DNA of 44,674 nucleotides from a virus. Below the pieces are notes generated by a model. That model did not search any database and was not told where the DNA came from. It saw nothing but the letters and a program-made list of their open reading frames with translations. Each line of letters begins with the position of its first letter. The first letter of the stretch is position 1. A program made the position numbers and the translations under genes. Location of the stretch: positions 1-44,674 of the IMG/VR virus record IMGVR_UViG_3300031578_003644; one strand, given 5' to 3'. Below are positions 31,511 through 39,658 of this stretch, piece by piece.

Positions 31511-32341
31511 ATGTTCCTTTCAGTAATTTACTTCACCTACCGTCCAGGTGGTATAGACATGCTTGCCAATAGCCTTGAGAAGCAGATACATAGAGACTAT
31601 GAGCTTATTGTTGTTGACGACTTGAAGGGTAGAGACTGTAGAAAGTATCTTGAGGAACATGATATACTAGTCAAATATTATGGTCCTAGTAAACCTAAAT
31701 GCTACCCTGACACTCCGTTTGGTGGATGTAACGCTGTTAACACTGGACTCCTTAAAGTTAGTAAGCAGTGTGATGTAACAATTCTCGTTGAGGACTATGC
31801 TTGGTTGTTCCCTGATGCTCTAAGTAAATGGAGTTCAAGGTTAGAAGCTAATAATAAATCTATTCTTATGACTGGTGTTGGTGTGGAGTGGAAGTACAAA
31901 CCACCTCAACACTTAGGGCACATAACTGTGTGGGATGAGGAATTTACTGGTGATTTCTCTAAGTGTACGTTTAAGGGGTTATGGGTTCCAGGTGTGTACC
32001 ACAAACTATGTTCTTGGGGTGGTATATGGGATTGGCATTATTGTGCTGTTCCTATGCATGTGTGGGAGACAATTAATGGGTTGGATGAGAGGTTTGACTA
32101 TTATAGATTATACCCCACAATGTATTTTCCAACACAGGTAGGGATACATAATTTCTCATTCTTCACAGACGTTGATAACGCTGTATTTATGATTGATCAT
32201 CGTGAATGGAGTCTATATGATAAGTCTCTGTGGAGCATAGGGGGTACAGATGAAAGTAAAGGCTATAAGAGGATACAGGCAATATATAGTGTTAGCCCAA
32301 ACTGTTTCAACCTTATGGAGAGAGAACGACATGGAAACTGA
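31511..32341 (+). CDS. Glycosyltransferase GT2-like, paralogue A
   Basis: The protein opens with LSVIYFTYRPGGIDMLANSL and has ELIVVDDLKGRD as donor-binding acid region, then NAVNTGLLKVSKQCDVTILVEDYAW with an E-D-Y acidic site. It is homologous along its length to the 32900-33691 product (YFTYRPGGIDML, DYELIVVDD, NAVNTG, SPNCFN). The ATG at 31511 was chosen; a GTG at 31499 overlaps the upstream stop. Acceptor and donor are unknown. Confidence 0.78.
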   Translation: MFLSVIYFTYRPGGIDMLANSLEKQIHRDYELIVVDDLKGRDCRKYLEEHDILVKYYGPSKPKCYPDTPFGGCNAVNTGLLKVSKQCDVTILVEDYAWLFPDALSKWSSRLEANNKSILMTGVGVEWKYKPPQHLGHITVWDEEFTGDFSKCTFKGLWVPGVYHKLCSWGGIWDWHYCAVPMHVWETINGLDERFDYYRLYPTMYFPTQVGIHNFSFFTDVDNAVFMIDHREWSLYDKSLWSIGGTDESKGYKRIQAIYSVSPNCFNLMERERHGN

Positions 32342-32897
32342 TGGAATAAACAATATTGTGAAGCCTCTCAAAATATATTTCCTTGGGGGAGGAGTAATTG
32401 GAGAGAAGTGTCACCAATACATCATAGACCATCCTCTCCTAGAGATAGATATGGACCACCCAGACATATTGTTATCTGTTCTGTATGATAAACGAGTAAA
32501 TGATTCACTGCTATCTCTCCCAAAGATGGGATGTATAAACTTTCACGCTGCTCCGCTACCGCAGTATCGTGGTGTGGCTTCATGTACGTGGGCTATTCTA
32601 AATCAAGAAACACGGTGGGAAGTTACTGCTCATTATATGGAACCAGAGTTTGATGTAGGTGATATCATAGGAACTGTGGTTGTCCCAATCTTTCCTAGTA
32701 GAGACACAGCGGAAACATTGTCTAAGAGATCACATAAGGCACTATGGATGTTATTCTTATTTATAGTAAAGGATCTATTGAATGGTTTAGAGTTGCCTAG
32801 AAGAAAACAAGTAGGTGAAGGACATTATTATTCTTGGAATGACTTTGACAGAGTCCAACGTTCCTTATACAACCCAAGGAAGGAGGGGGGTAGCTAG
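32331..32897 (+). CDS. Sugar N-formyltransferase-like protein
   Basis: The 188-aa protein has the formyltransferase core: IYFLGGGVIGEKCHQYI, INFHAAPLPQYRG with the catalytic Asn-x-His, and YMEPEFDVGDIIG with the catalytic Asp. It lacks a C-terminal tRNA-binding domain and is shorter than methionyl-tRNA formyltransferase. A role on an NDP-amino sugar (VioF or QdtF-like, using 10-formyl-tetrahydrofolate) therefore fits better. The start at ATG 32331 overlaps the preceding gene by 11 nt. It lies between two paralogous glycosyltransferases. Confidence 0.8.
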   Translation: METDGINNIVKPLKIYFLGGGVIGEKCHQYIIDHPLLEIDMDHPDILLSVLYDKRVNDSLLSLPKMGCINFHAAPLPQYRGVASCTWAILNQETRWEVTAHYMEPEFDVGDIIGTVVVPIFPSRDTAETLSKRSHKALWMLFLFIVKDLLNGLELPRRKQVGEGHYYSWNDFDRVQRSLYNPRKEGGS

Positions 32898-32899
32898 AG

Positions 32900-33691
32900 A
32901 TGACTTTCTTCTCTATAGTTTACTTTACGTATAGACCGGGAGGCATAGATATGTTATACCACTCTATGCTTCAGCAGACATACGAGGACTATGAATTAAT
33001 TGTAGTGGATGACTACCCTAACCGTAACTACGGTGACAAGTTTAGAGATGCAGGAATAAACGTAAAGTTCTGGGGTGAGTCTAAAGAGAAGTGTTTCAAG
33101 GATACACCGTTCAACCAGATGAATGCAGTTAACACGGGAATATTGAAGACCAGTAGACAAAGTGATGTGGCTATTATAATAGAGGATTATATGTGGTTCC
33201 CAAAGGATGGATTACATAAATGGGCTAAGTTCTATGAGATACATGACCTTAATACATTAGGTACTGGTGTTGGGGGAGTGAGGAATTATAAGCCTCCTGA
33301 GAAGGTTGATGGGTGGTCTGCATGGAATGAGGACTTTAACGGAGAGTTTGAGGAGTTACCTCTTGAGGATGTGTGGACTCCTGAAGTGTGGGAGTGGTTC
33401 TATAATGCTATACCCATAGTTGTTCTTGAGGAGATTAACGGGATAAATGAGGAGTATGATTATTGGAGGGAGTTTCCATGTCTAGTTTTCCCTCCAATAA
33501 TAGATAGTTTGGGTTATGAGATGTTAGTATGCCCAGATAATAGAATGGAGATGATAGATCATCGCTTATGGCATCTAGGTGGAGATAAGTGGTGGCATCT
33601 ATCAAATCTTGTACGTATGCAGTACAGCGGAGGACGGGATTTTGATGTTATATCGCCTAATTGCTTTAACTTCAGAAGGGATAGAGGATGA
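32900..33691 (+). CDS. Glycosyltransferase GT2-like, paralogue B
   Basis: The 263-aa protein shares YFTYRPGGIDML, DYELIVVDDYPN, NAVNTGILK and the C-terminal MIDHRLW...SPNCFNFRRDRG layout with the 31511-32341 product, showing a local duplication. The acidic IIEDYMWFP block likely binds the donor. It is cytoplasmic and coupled by ATGA to the next methyltransferase gene. The two copies may add similar residues to different acceptors (inference). Confidence 0.78.
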   Translation: MTFFSIVYFTYRPGGIDMLYHSMLQQTYEDYELIVVDDYPNRNYGDKFRDAGINVKFWGESKEKCFKDTPFNQMNAVNTGILKTSRQSDVAIIIEDYMWFPKDGLHKWAKFYEIHDLNTLGTGVGGVRNYKPPEKVDGWSAWNEDFNGEFEELPLEDVWTPEVWEWFYNAIPIVVLEEINGINEEYDYWREFPCLVFPPIIDSLGYEMLVCPDNRMEMIDHRLWHLGGDKWWHLSNLVRMQYSGGRDFDVISPNCFNFRRDRG

Positions 33692-34413
33692 CATACTGGA
33701 ACAAAAGAAGACTATATGGTTGGGGGGAATACCAAGAGATGCGTGACCTCATGTATAATGAGGTAGCAACATATCTCTTGGGTACAGCTGGGTTCGAGAA
33801 TCATTCTGGTGAAACAATCCTAGATTTAGGTTGTGGATGTGGCATAGACAGCGTGGAATATGCTTTAGGCGGGAATACTGTATACGCTGTGGATATATCT
33901 GAGGAGTCACTATGTGTTGCTAACCAGTTCGCTAAGAGTGCTGGGGTAAAAATAGTGACGCAGGTAGAGGATGCTAGGCATCTAAGTTTCTGTGACGAGT
34001 TCTTTGATCACGTTCACTGTATGGGCGTGCTTCATCATATCGTTGAGGCTGATAAAGCAATTACAGAGATGTATAGAGTATTGAAGCGTGGAGGCACGTT
34101 TATAGCTATGCTGTATAATCATGATAGTTTGTTGTATTACCACTCTATTCTGTTTCTTAGGGGAGTACAACAGAACATGTTCTCCACCATGACTGAGGGA
34201 GAGATATTATCTGAGTTTAGTGAAGCTAAGAGAGGATGCCCATATACGAGGGTATATACAGTGGAGGAAGCAAAACAGTTGTTCTCACAGTTTAGTGACG
34301 TATCAGTTGAAATACATCATAATGTTTACGATACGTTAACTGAGAGGAAGATACACTTTGATGGACCAAAGTGTTTAGGTTGGCATCTAGTAGTAAGAGG
34401 TAGAAAGATATGA
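33688..34413 (+). CDS. SAM-dependent methyltransferase, 241 aa
   Basis: The Methyltransf_11-like core is clear: ETILDLGCGCGIDSVEYA (motif I, about 42-59), VYAVDISEESL, DHVHCMGVLHHI and EMYRVLKRGGTFIAMLYN. The C-terminal third is specific and unassigned. It overlaps both neighbours by ATGA-type coupling in the glycan operon. Confidence 0.82.
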   Translation: MTYWNKRRLYGWGEYQEMRDLMYNEVATYLLGTAGFENHSGETILDLGCGCGIDSVEYALGGNTVYAVDISEESLCVANQFAKSAGVKIVTQVEDARHLSFCDEFFDHVHCMGVLHHIVEADKAITEMYRVLKRGGTFIAMLYNHDSLLYYHSILFLRGVQQNMFSTMTEGEILSEFSEAKRGCPYTRVYTVEEAKQLFSQFSDVSVEIHHNVYDTLTERKIHFDGPKCLGWHLVVRGRKI

Positions 34414-35666
34414 ATGTAGCAATGATAGGATGCGGGAAGTTGGGGTTACCAGTTAGTGTAACTATTGCCATTAAGGGACATACGGTGTTAGCGTATGATA
34501 AGGATGAGGAGAAGATGGATAAGTACCGTGATGGAGTGCCGGACACAGGTTCCTATGAACCTAACTTAGATAAACAATTAAGGAAGGCACTTGACTCAGG
34601 TAACCTACATCTCTGCACTTCTCTTAGGGATATGTGGTTAGATGAACCTGAGATAATATTCGTAGCTGTGCCTACACCCAGTAAAGAGGATGCTAGTTTC
34701 AACACAGCATATATTAAAAGCGTGCTTGCGGATATTAACATCATCTCACAGACTATGAGGAAAAAACCTATAGTCGCTATCATTAGCACGATTCTCCCCA
34801 TGACCACCAGAACAGAGTTCGCGTCACTTACAAGTCTCCCAATAGTGTATAACCCGTTCTTCATAGCGATGGGCGTTGTGGTCATAGATTATCTTGAACC
34901 AGAGTTTGTGCTGCTTGGATATCATGAGAACGAGTATCCGTGGGTGCATGATAAGATGGTGGAGTTCTATGAGAGTATCTATAGGGATGAGAAAGTACAG
35001 CCACCCATACTTAGCATGACTTGGGAAGAAGCCGAATGTACCAAAGTCCTATACAACACCATCATAGGGTTCAAGATAGTTATTGGTAACTCTATCATGG
35101 AGATGTGCCATAGTATACCTTACGCTAACTGTGATACCATAGTTAATGCATTCAAGTACGCTACTAAGAGAATCATAGGTTCAACGTATCTAACAGGGGG
35201 CATGGGTGATGGAGGCGAGTGCCACCCTAGAGATAATAGGGCTTTAAGTTATCTGTGTAAACAACTGAATCTATCCACTAATGCCTTTAAGTTTATCATG
35301 GATAGCAGAGACTTACAGGCAGGATGGTTAGCGTACCTCATGCTTAAAACTGAACTACCTGGGGTTATCATAGGTAAACGGTTCAAGAGTAACAGTAACC
35401 TTACCACTGACTCAGCTAGTATCTTGGTTTATGATATAGCCGAGAGTCTAGGAGTTGATGTGAATTATCATGATCCTGTTCTTGGTATAGAATATTACCC
35501 AAGTTCACCGCACGTCTTCCTAGTAGCTATACATGAACCGTGGGCTATATCATATCCATATCCAGAGGGGTCAGTTGTTCTTGATGTGTGGAGACAGTTC
35601 ACTGAGAAGGCAATAGAACATCTTAAGAATACAGGTGTAGAGTATATATCGGTTGGTGGGAGATAG
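34410..35666 (+). CDS. UDP-glucose/UDP-ManNAc dehydrogenase family protein
   Basis: The 418-aa protein has the N-terminal NAD fold NVAMIGCGKLGLPVSVTIA, FVAVPTPSKEDASFNTAYI (the VPTP motif), a central helix region, and MGDGGECHPRDN containing the catalytic Cys (C271). It ends with the UDP-binding domain (GVIIGKRFKSNSNLTTDSAS). These enzymes oxidise C6 of a UDP-hexose twice to make a uronic acid. The Cys context differs a little from the GGSCFPKD of classic Ugd. It would supply an acidic sugar to the pathway. Confidence 0.82.
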   Translation: MNVAMIGCGKLGLPVSVTIAIKGHTVLAYDKDEEKMDKYRDGVPDTGSYEPNLDKQLRKALDSGNLHLCTSLRDMWLDEPEIIFVAVPTPSKEDASFNTAYIKSVLADINIISQTMRKKPIVAIISTILPMTTRTEFASLTSLPIVYNPFFIAMGVVVIDYLEPEFVLLGYHENEYPWVHDKMVEFYESIYRDEKVQPPILSMTWEEAECTKVLYNTIIGFKIVIGNSIMEMCHSIPYANCDTIVNAFKYATKRIIGSTYLTGGMGDGGECHPRDNRALSYLCKQLNLSTNAFKFIMDSRDLQAGWLAYLMLKTELPGVIIGKRFKSNSNLTTDSASILVYDIAESLGVDVNYHDPVLGIEYYPSSPHVFLVAIHEPWAISYPYPEGSVVLDVWRQFTEKAIEHLKNTGVEYISVGGR

Positions 35667-35674
35667 AGGGTTAT

Positions 35675-35821
35675 ATGATGGAATACCCAGACTTCATGGA
35701 TTATCCTGATGAGTTTATCGGGGATGAGGAGGCACTTAAGTGGATAAAGTTATACCGCCAATATATTCTTTGTCAGGAGATGAAGGAGATACGACGAAGA
35801 AGAGAGAGGGAAAGAGATTGA
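35675..35821 (+). CDS. Small charged protein, 48 aa
   Basis: The peptide starts MMEYPDFMDYPDEFIGDEEA and ends in a strongly basic helix (MKEIRRRRERERD). It is followed by a TTGA overlap with the epimerase gene, which supports a real coupled ORF. Function is unknown. Confidence 0.5.
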   Translation: MMEYPDFMDYPDEFIGDEEALKWIKLYRQYILCQEMKEIRRRRERERD

Positions 35822-36777
35822 ATATTCTTTTAACTGGTGCAGGGTTCTTAGGTTCTAGACTCTTAGATTATATTCTACCTATACACAACGTTACGGTGGT
35901 TGATAGGCTAGACTATGGTTCAGCCGGTATCTATCCTCATCTAAACCATGATAACATATGCTTTGTAGACAAAGATATTTGTGACATCTCAAATGTTAAT
36001 GACTTTGATGCTATAATACACCTTGCAGCGTTGGTGGGTGAACCACTCTGTGAGAAGCACCCTGATGAGGCTAAGAGGGTTAACGTTGAGGGCACGAAGC
36101 ATCTATGTGACTTAGCTGAGGATGCTAACGTAAAGTTCATCTTCTCATCAACATGCAGCAACTATGGGGTTACTGAGGGGTACGCAAATGAAGAGACTCC
36201 GTTGAATCCACAGGGACTATACGCTGAAACTAAGGTTGAGGCCGAGAAATATATTATCAGTAATAATCATGATTACACAATTCTACGGTTCAGCACATTG
36301 TATGGGTGTTCGTACAGGATGAGACTAGACCTTATGGTTAACCAGTTCACGTATGATGCGTGCGTTAATCAGATGATTGAAGTGTATTCCCCTAATGCGT
36401 ATCGCCCTAATATTCATGTGAAGGATGCCTGTTACGCCATACTTGCTGTTCTACTTAATCCAATAGATACGCAAAATAAAATATACAATGTTGGTGGAAA
36501 GGAGAGCAACATGACTAAACGGGAGATAGCTAACATAGTTACCAGTTTATTTGTTATGCCAAAGGCTGAGGTTGTTGAGATGGATAGAGGTGATAAACGA
36601 GATTATAAGGTGGACTTCTCTAAGATACAAAGTGAGTTGGGGTATATAACTTGCTTTAACATCGGGGGCGGCGTTAGGGAAGTTAGGGAACTTATAGGCT
36701 CATATCACCCTAGAGCACTACGGATGATGAATAATGTGAAGGGATACAATGCTACAGGTATACACTCCATCATTTGA
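35818..36777 (+). CDS. NAD-dependent sugar epimerase (SDR)
   Basis: From the TTG at 35818, which overlaps the preceding TGA, the 319-aa protein reads NILLTGAGFLGSRLLDYI (dinucleotide fold) and FIFSSTCSNYG. GLYAETKVEAEKYI contains the YxxxK pair, and RFSTLYG is a further family block. An earlier in-frame start at 35740 would add residues that overlap the previous gene and is not favoured. It may be a 4-epimerase or reductase for the NDP-sugar. A copy of the dispersed palindrome lies at codons about 54-59. Confidence 0.82.
   Translation: MNILLTGAGFLGSRLLDYILPIHNVTVVDRLDYGSAGIYPHLNHDNICFVDKDICDISNVNDFDAIIHLAALVGEPLCEKHPDEAKRVNVEGTKHLCDLAEDANVKFIFSSTCSNYGVTEGYANEETPLNPQGLYAETKVEAEKYIISNNHDYTILRFSTLYGCSYRMRLDLMVNQFTYDACVNQMIEVYSPNAYRPNIHVKDACYAILAVLLNPIDTQNKIYNVGGKESNMTKREIANIVTSLFVMPKAEVVEMDRGDKRDYKVDFSKIQSELGYITCFNIGGGVREVRELIGSYHPRALRMMNNVKGYNATGIHSII
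35978..35993. promoter_or_regulatory. Dispersed 16-bp near-palindrome, copy 5
   Basis: TTTGTGACATCTCAAA lies inside the epimerase gene, read as C-D-I-S-N. It is a full match to the consensus. Confidence 0.6.
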
Positions 36778-37762
36778 TGAGCAGGATATAGAGTGGGTTT
36801 CATCAGCCATTAAGAGTGGTTGGTTGAATGAAGCAGCCTATACTAAGTTGCTTGAGGAAGGTATCGCTAAACGTATAAACAGGAAGTACGCGGTTGTAAC
36901 TACCAGTGGCACAACAGCTATATTCCTAGCGTTAAAGGCTATGGGGCATCAGAGAGGTGACGTTGTTACTGTACCTAATTATACTGCTATTGGGGTGTTA
37001 TCCGCTGTACGGTTGGCTGGTGGTAACGTGTTAATAGTTGACACAGATGATAACGGCAACATAGATATTAAGTCTCACTTGGAATTAGATTATATCGTAG
37101 CAGTTCATAACAACGGTGTGTATTGCGATGTCTCAAATATACGTGAGATGTACCCTGACTCTATAGTGATTGAGGATGCTTCACAGGCGTTAGGTTCATT
37201 CCATGATGGTAAGCCATTGGGGTCATTCGGTGACATCTCTGTGATGAGTCTCGCCACATCTAAGATAATTACTATGGGGCAGGGTGGTGTAGTTGCCACG
37301 GACAACTATGATACTTATCAGACATTGAAAGCGTTAAAGGATCAGGGTAGGGTTGAACGTGGTGGTAAGTATATGTCTGAGGGATATAACTTTAAGGTGA
37401 CTGAGATGCAGAGTGCGTTGGGATGTTCACAGTTAACTAAACTGGATGACAGGGTTGAGAAGATGAAGCATATCTATAAGGTGTATGCTGAGTATATTCC
37501 AGATATGGAACACAGTGATGAGACACTATTTTGGAGGGCGTTCGACATGATTCCACAGGAACTTAGAACAAATAAACTTGTATCCAAGTTGAGGGAGAAA
37601 GGTATAGAGACTCAACCATTCTATGAGGCGTTCAACTATATGTATTATCCACGGAGCGTGATATACTCTCGTTCTGGGCTGTATCTGCCATCTATGCCTA
37701 ACCTCACAGATGAAAATATAGAATACGTGTGTAAAAGCATTTATAGGGGGATATTGGTTTAA
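36749..37762 (+). CDS. DegT/DnrJ/EryC1-family sugar aminotransferase
   Basis: The 337-aa PLP enzyme has TTSGTTAIFLALKAM (phosphate-binding start), VIEDASQALGSFHDGKPLGS (PLP-ring Asp-x-x-Gln) and SLATSKIITMGQGG with the Schiff-base lysine (K172). It would transaminate a 3- or 4-keto NDP-sugar made by the dehydratase, producing the aminosugar for formyl- or acetyl-transfer. The ATG overlaps the epimerase gene by 29 nt. A palindrome copy lies within it. Confidence 0.87.
   Translation: MLQVYTPSFDEQDIEWVSSAIKSGWLNEAAYTKLLEEGIAKRINRKYAVVTTSGTTAIFLALKAMGHQRGDVVTVPNYTAIGVLSAVRLAGGNVLIVDTDDNGNIDIKSHLELDYIVAVHNNGVYCDVSNIREMYPDSIVIEDASQALGSFHDGKPLGSFGDISVMSLATSKIITMGQGGVVATDNYDTYQTLKALKDQGRVERGGKYMSEGYNFKVTEMQSALGCSQLTKLDDRVEKMKHIYKVYAEYIPDMEHSDETLFWRAFDMIPQELRTNKLVSKLREKGIETQPFYEAFNYMYYPRSVIYSRSGLYLPSMPNLTDENIEYVCKSIYRGILV
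37122..37137. promoter_or_regulatory. Dispersed 16-bp near-palindrome, copy 6 (inverted)
   Basis: ATTGCGATGTCTCAAA is the consensus in the opposite orientation with one end mismatch, inside the aminotransferase gene (read C-D-V-S-N). Confidence 0.55.
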
Positions 37763-37775
37763 GGAGAACAGAGAT

Positions 37776-37976
37776 ATGTTAAGAAAATATGATCAGTGGG
37801 CTGGAAATCCAGATGGAGTTGAAGCCGATAAGACAAGGTGTATTGAAGCAGTTTCAGATGACACCGGGTTCCATTTTCATCAATGCCGAAGAAAGAAAGG
37901 TTACGGTAAGGATGGGTTATACTGTAAACAACACGCAAAAAGACACCCAATATTAGTTGATGGTGAAACGGTATGA
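37776..37976 (+). CDS. Small zinc-finger-like protein, 66 aa
   Basis: C22, H33/H35, C37, C50 and H53 in the order RCIEAVSDDTGFHFHQCRRK ... LYCKQHAKR make a compact Cys/His metal site. It sits between the aminotransferase and the mini-ORF upstream of the LAGLIDADG-like gene, and a GGAG ribosome-binding site precedes the ATG. Function is unknown. Confidence 0.6.
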   Translation: MLRKYDQWAGNPDGVEADKTRCIEAVSDDTGFHFHQCRRKKGYGKDGLYCKQHAKRHPILVDGETV

Positions 37977-38026
37977 AGATAGCATTAACCAATATATCGA
38001 TAGACTTATATTACTACTACACTTGA
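37973..38026 (+). pseudogene. 17-codon mini-ORF, possible glycosyltransferase 5' remnant
   Basis: The ATG overlaps the previous TGA (ATGA), as functional genes here do, but the frame ends after MKIALTNISIDLYYYYT. The MKIAL opening resembles the start of many GT4 enzymes, including the KIGIL start of the GT4 gene that lies beyond the LAGLIDADG-like ORF. It may be a leftover of the original gene start after insertion of that ORF. This is a weak inference from a very short match. Confidence 0.3.
38006..38013 (+). promoter_or_regulatory. TATA box of the LAGLIDADG-like gene (leaderless)
   Basis: TTATATTA is centred about 25 nt before ATG 38034, with no ribosome-binding site. The inserted gene therefore appears to carry its own promoter. 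Confidence 0.5.
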
Positions 38027-38033
38027 TTAGTAT

Positions 38034-38630
38034 ATGATTTCAATGTATAAATGGTCTGAGGAGGATCTTGATATATTGATGGAGCTTTATCCTATAGAAG
38101 ATAAAGAAATATTATTATCAGTTTTTGTTGGTGCCAGTTGGAACGCTATAAAGATTCAGGCCAATAGACTTGGATTAAAACGTAAAAAACATAATAGATT
38201 AAAAAAACAGTATCCTATTATGGATGAGTTAACTAAACACATCATTTCGTGGAGCATAGCATGGGAGGGATCTATAATGCTTCATAAACAGGGGGTTCAT
38301 GAAATATATCCATCTGTCTCCATAGGGAATACGGATTTCTATCTTTTAGAGAGAATAAAAAACATGACTGGTTATGGAAGATGTGAAAGGACAACATGGC
38401 ATGAAAACACCAATAATAAACCAGTTAAAAAATGGGACATAAGAAGCATCCCAGAAATTCATTCGTTTTTAATCCAGATAGTAGATTATCTTCCAGCCAA
38501 AAAACAAAGAGCTGCGTTAATGATAGAATATTTAAACAGTAGACTATCTCGGTGGGGAATGCCTTATAATGACCGTGAGTTTAAAATACAAGAGGAGATA
38601 TCTAAACTTAATAGGAGAGGAAAGCAATAA
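38034..38630 (+). CDS. LAGLIDADG-type homing endonuclease-like protein with SANT/Myb HTH
   Basis: The 198-aa protein has an N-terminal SANT/Myb-like HTH (about 5-50; KWSEEDLDILMEL ... WNAIKIQANRLGL) paralogous to the 9631-9867 product. Residues 68-170 follow the LAGLIDADG fold: SWSIAWEGSI (72-81) in place of LAGLIDADGS with the acidic residue kept, YPSVSIGNTDFYLLERIKN, W-D-I-R, and FLIQIVDYLPAKKQRA. A single-motif protein would dimerise. The gene is AT-rich relative to neighbours and has its own TATA box, as expected for a mobile freestanding endonuclease. Activity is not certain because the motif is degenerate. Confidence 0.65.
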   Translation: MISMYKWSEEDLDILMELYPIEDKEILLSVFVGASWNAIKIQANRLGLKRKKHNRLKKQYPIMDELTKHIISWSIAWEGSIMLHKQGVHEIYPSVSIGNTDFYLLERIKNMTGYGRCERTTWHENTNNKPVKKWDIRSIPEIHSFLIQIVDYLPAKKQRAALMIEYLNSRLSRWGMPYNDREFKIQEEISKLNRRGKQ

Positions 38631-39658
38631 AAATAGGTATTTTAAGTACCCCGTTAATAGAGTGTCCCCCAAAAACGTATGGGGGGCTTGAGCGCGTAAA
38701 CTATGATTTAGCCAACGCACTTAGCCTATTAGGACACAAAGTTATTCTGTATGCACCTAATGGTTCAATTAAACCAGAAAAAGCATTTCTCTATGAAATA
38801 GGTAATCCAACTGGATTGCATTGTAATTGGTTACAAGAGGAACAAAATATGTGGAATAAGATTAAGCACACATTTATTGACTTAGATATAATTCTAGGAA
38901 GTAATTGGTTTGGTATGGAGTATGCTAGTAAGAAACAGAACCCAGAACTTAAGGTGTGTCACACACATCATGGACACATTAACCCTCAGTATTGGACACA
39001 GCCACCGTTTAAGCTTAACCTCATCGCTATATCTCAATGGATGGTGAAGGCGTACCGTGAACAAGCAGGACTTGAAGCTCGTCATTGCTATAATGGTGTT
39101 GATATGGACCTATACCCGTATAAAGAGAGTCACGGTGATAGACTTATGTTCTTGGGTCGCATCGACCCAATCAAAGCTCCGGACATTGCTATTGATGTGG
39201 CTGAGAGGCTTAAGAAGCAGATTGACATAGTTGGTGGCACTAGATTTGTGTCTGACTTAGATTATGTGGAGAGGGTTAAAGCTAAGTGTAGACAGTCTGA
39301 GTACGCTAACTTTGTTGGAGAAGTGGATCACGCTACTAAGGTTAGGTATCTTCAGAATGCTTCCACGCTTATCATTCCAAGCAAGTTCGGAGAGCCATTC
39401 GGACTTATTTGTGTTGAGGCTATGGCTACTGGGTGTGTTCCTATAGCGTTCAATGATGGAGCACTTGGTGAAATAATTGTGAATGGTGAGACAGGGTTCA
39501 TTTGCGATACCTCAAATGAGCTTATTGACGCTGTTGAGAAGTCTACTACTATCAGTTCGTCTGCTTGTAGGAAGCGTGCCGAGGGATTCAGTAAGGAAGT
39601 GTGTGCCAAGTCATATGAATATAGGTTTAAGCAGATATTGGGGGGTGATGAATGGTGA
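38627..39658 (+). CDS. Glycosyltransferase family 4 with non-standard ATA start
   Basis: The frame from ATA 38627 reads IKIGILSTPLIECPPKTYGG, a complete GT4 N-terminus with the GGLERV entry. It continues through HCYNGVDM, FLGRIDPIKAPDIAI and IPSKFGEPFGLICVEAMATG (E-x7-E) to 343 aa. GGAGAGG lies about 9 nt before the ATA. No ATG, GTG or TTG occurs in this frame until about 38814, deep inside the domain. A single G-to-A change at 38629 would explain the loss of an ATG and also turn the previous gene's TGA into its present TAA. So either ATA is used or the gene is impaired. A palindrome copy lies inside. Confidence 0.75.
   Translation: MKIGILSTPLIECPPKTYGGLERVNYDLANALSLLGHKVILYAPNGSIKPEKAFLYEIGNPTGLHCNWLQEEQNMWNKIKHTFIDLDIILGSNWFGMEYASKKQNPELKVCHTHHGHINPQYWTQPPFKLNLIAISQWMVKAYREQAGLEARHCYNGVDMDLYPYKESHGDRLMFLGRIDPIKAPDIAIDVAERLKKQIDIVGGTRFVSDLDYVERVKAKCRQSEYANFVGEVDHATKVRYLQNASTLIIPSKFGEPFGLICVEAMATGCVPIAFNDGALGEIIVNGETGFICDTSNELIDAVEKSTTISSSACRKRAEGFSKEVCAKSYEYRFKQILGGDEW
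39501..39516. promoter_or_regulatory. Dispersed 16-bp near-palindrome, copy 7 (diverged)
   Basis: TTTGCGATACCTCAAA keeps both outer arms but differs in the centre. It lies inside the GT4 gene (read C-D-T-S-N). Confidence 0.4.

Noticed and set aside
32250-32330. N-terminal extension of the formyltransferase
   Set aside because: The residues before METDG overlap the preceding glycosyltransferase in another frame and do not match the family. The fold starts after 32331.
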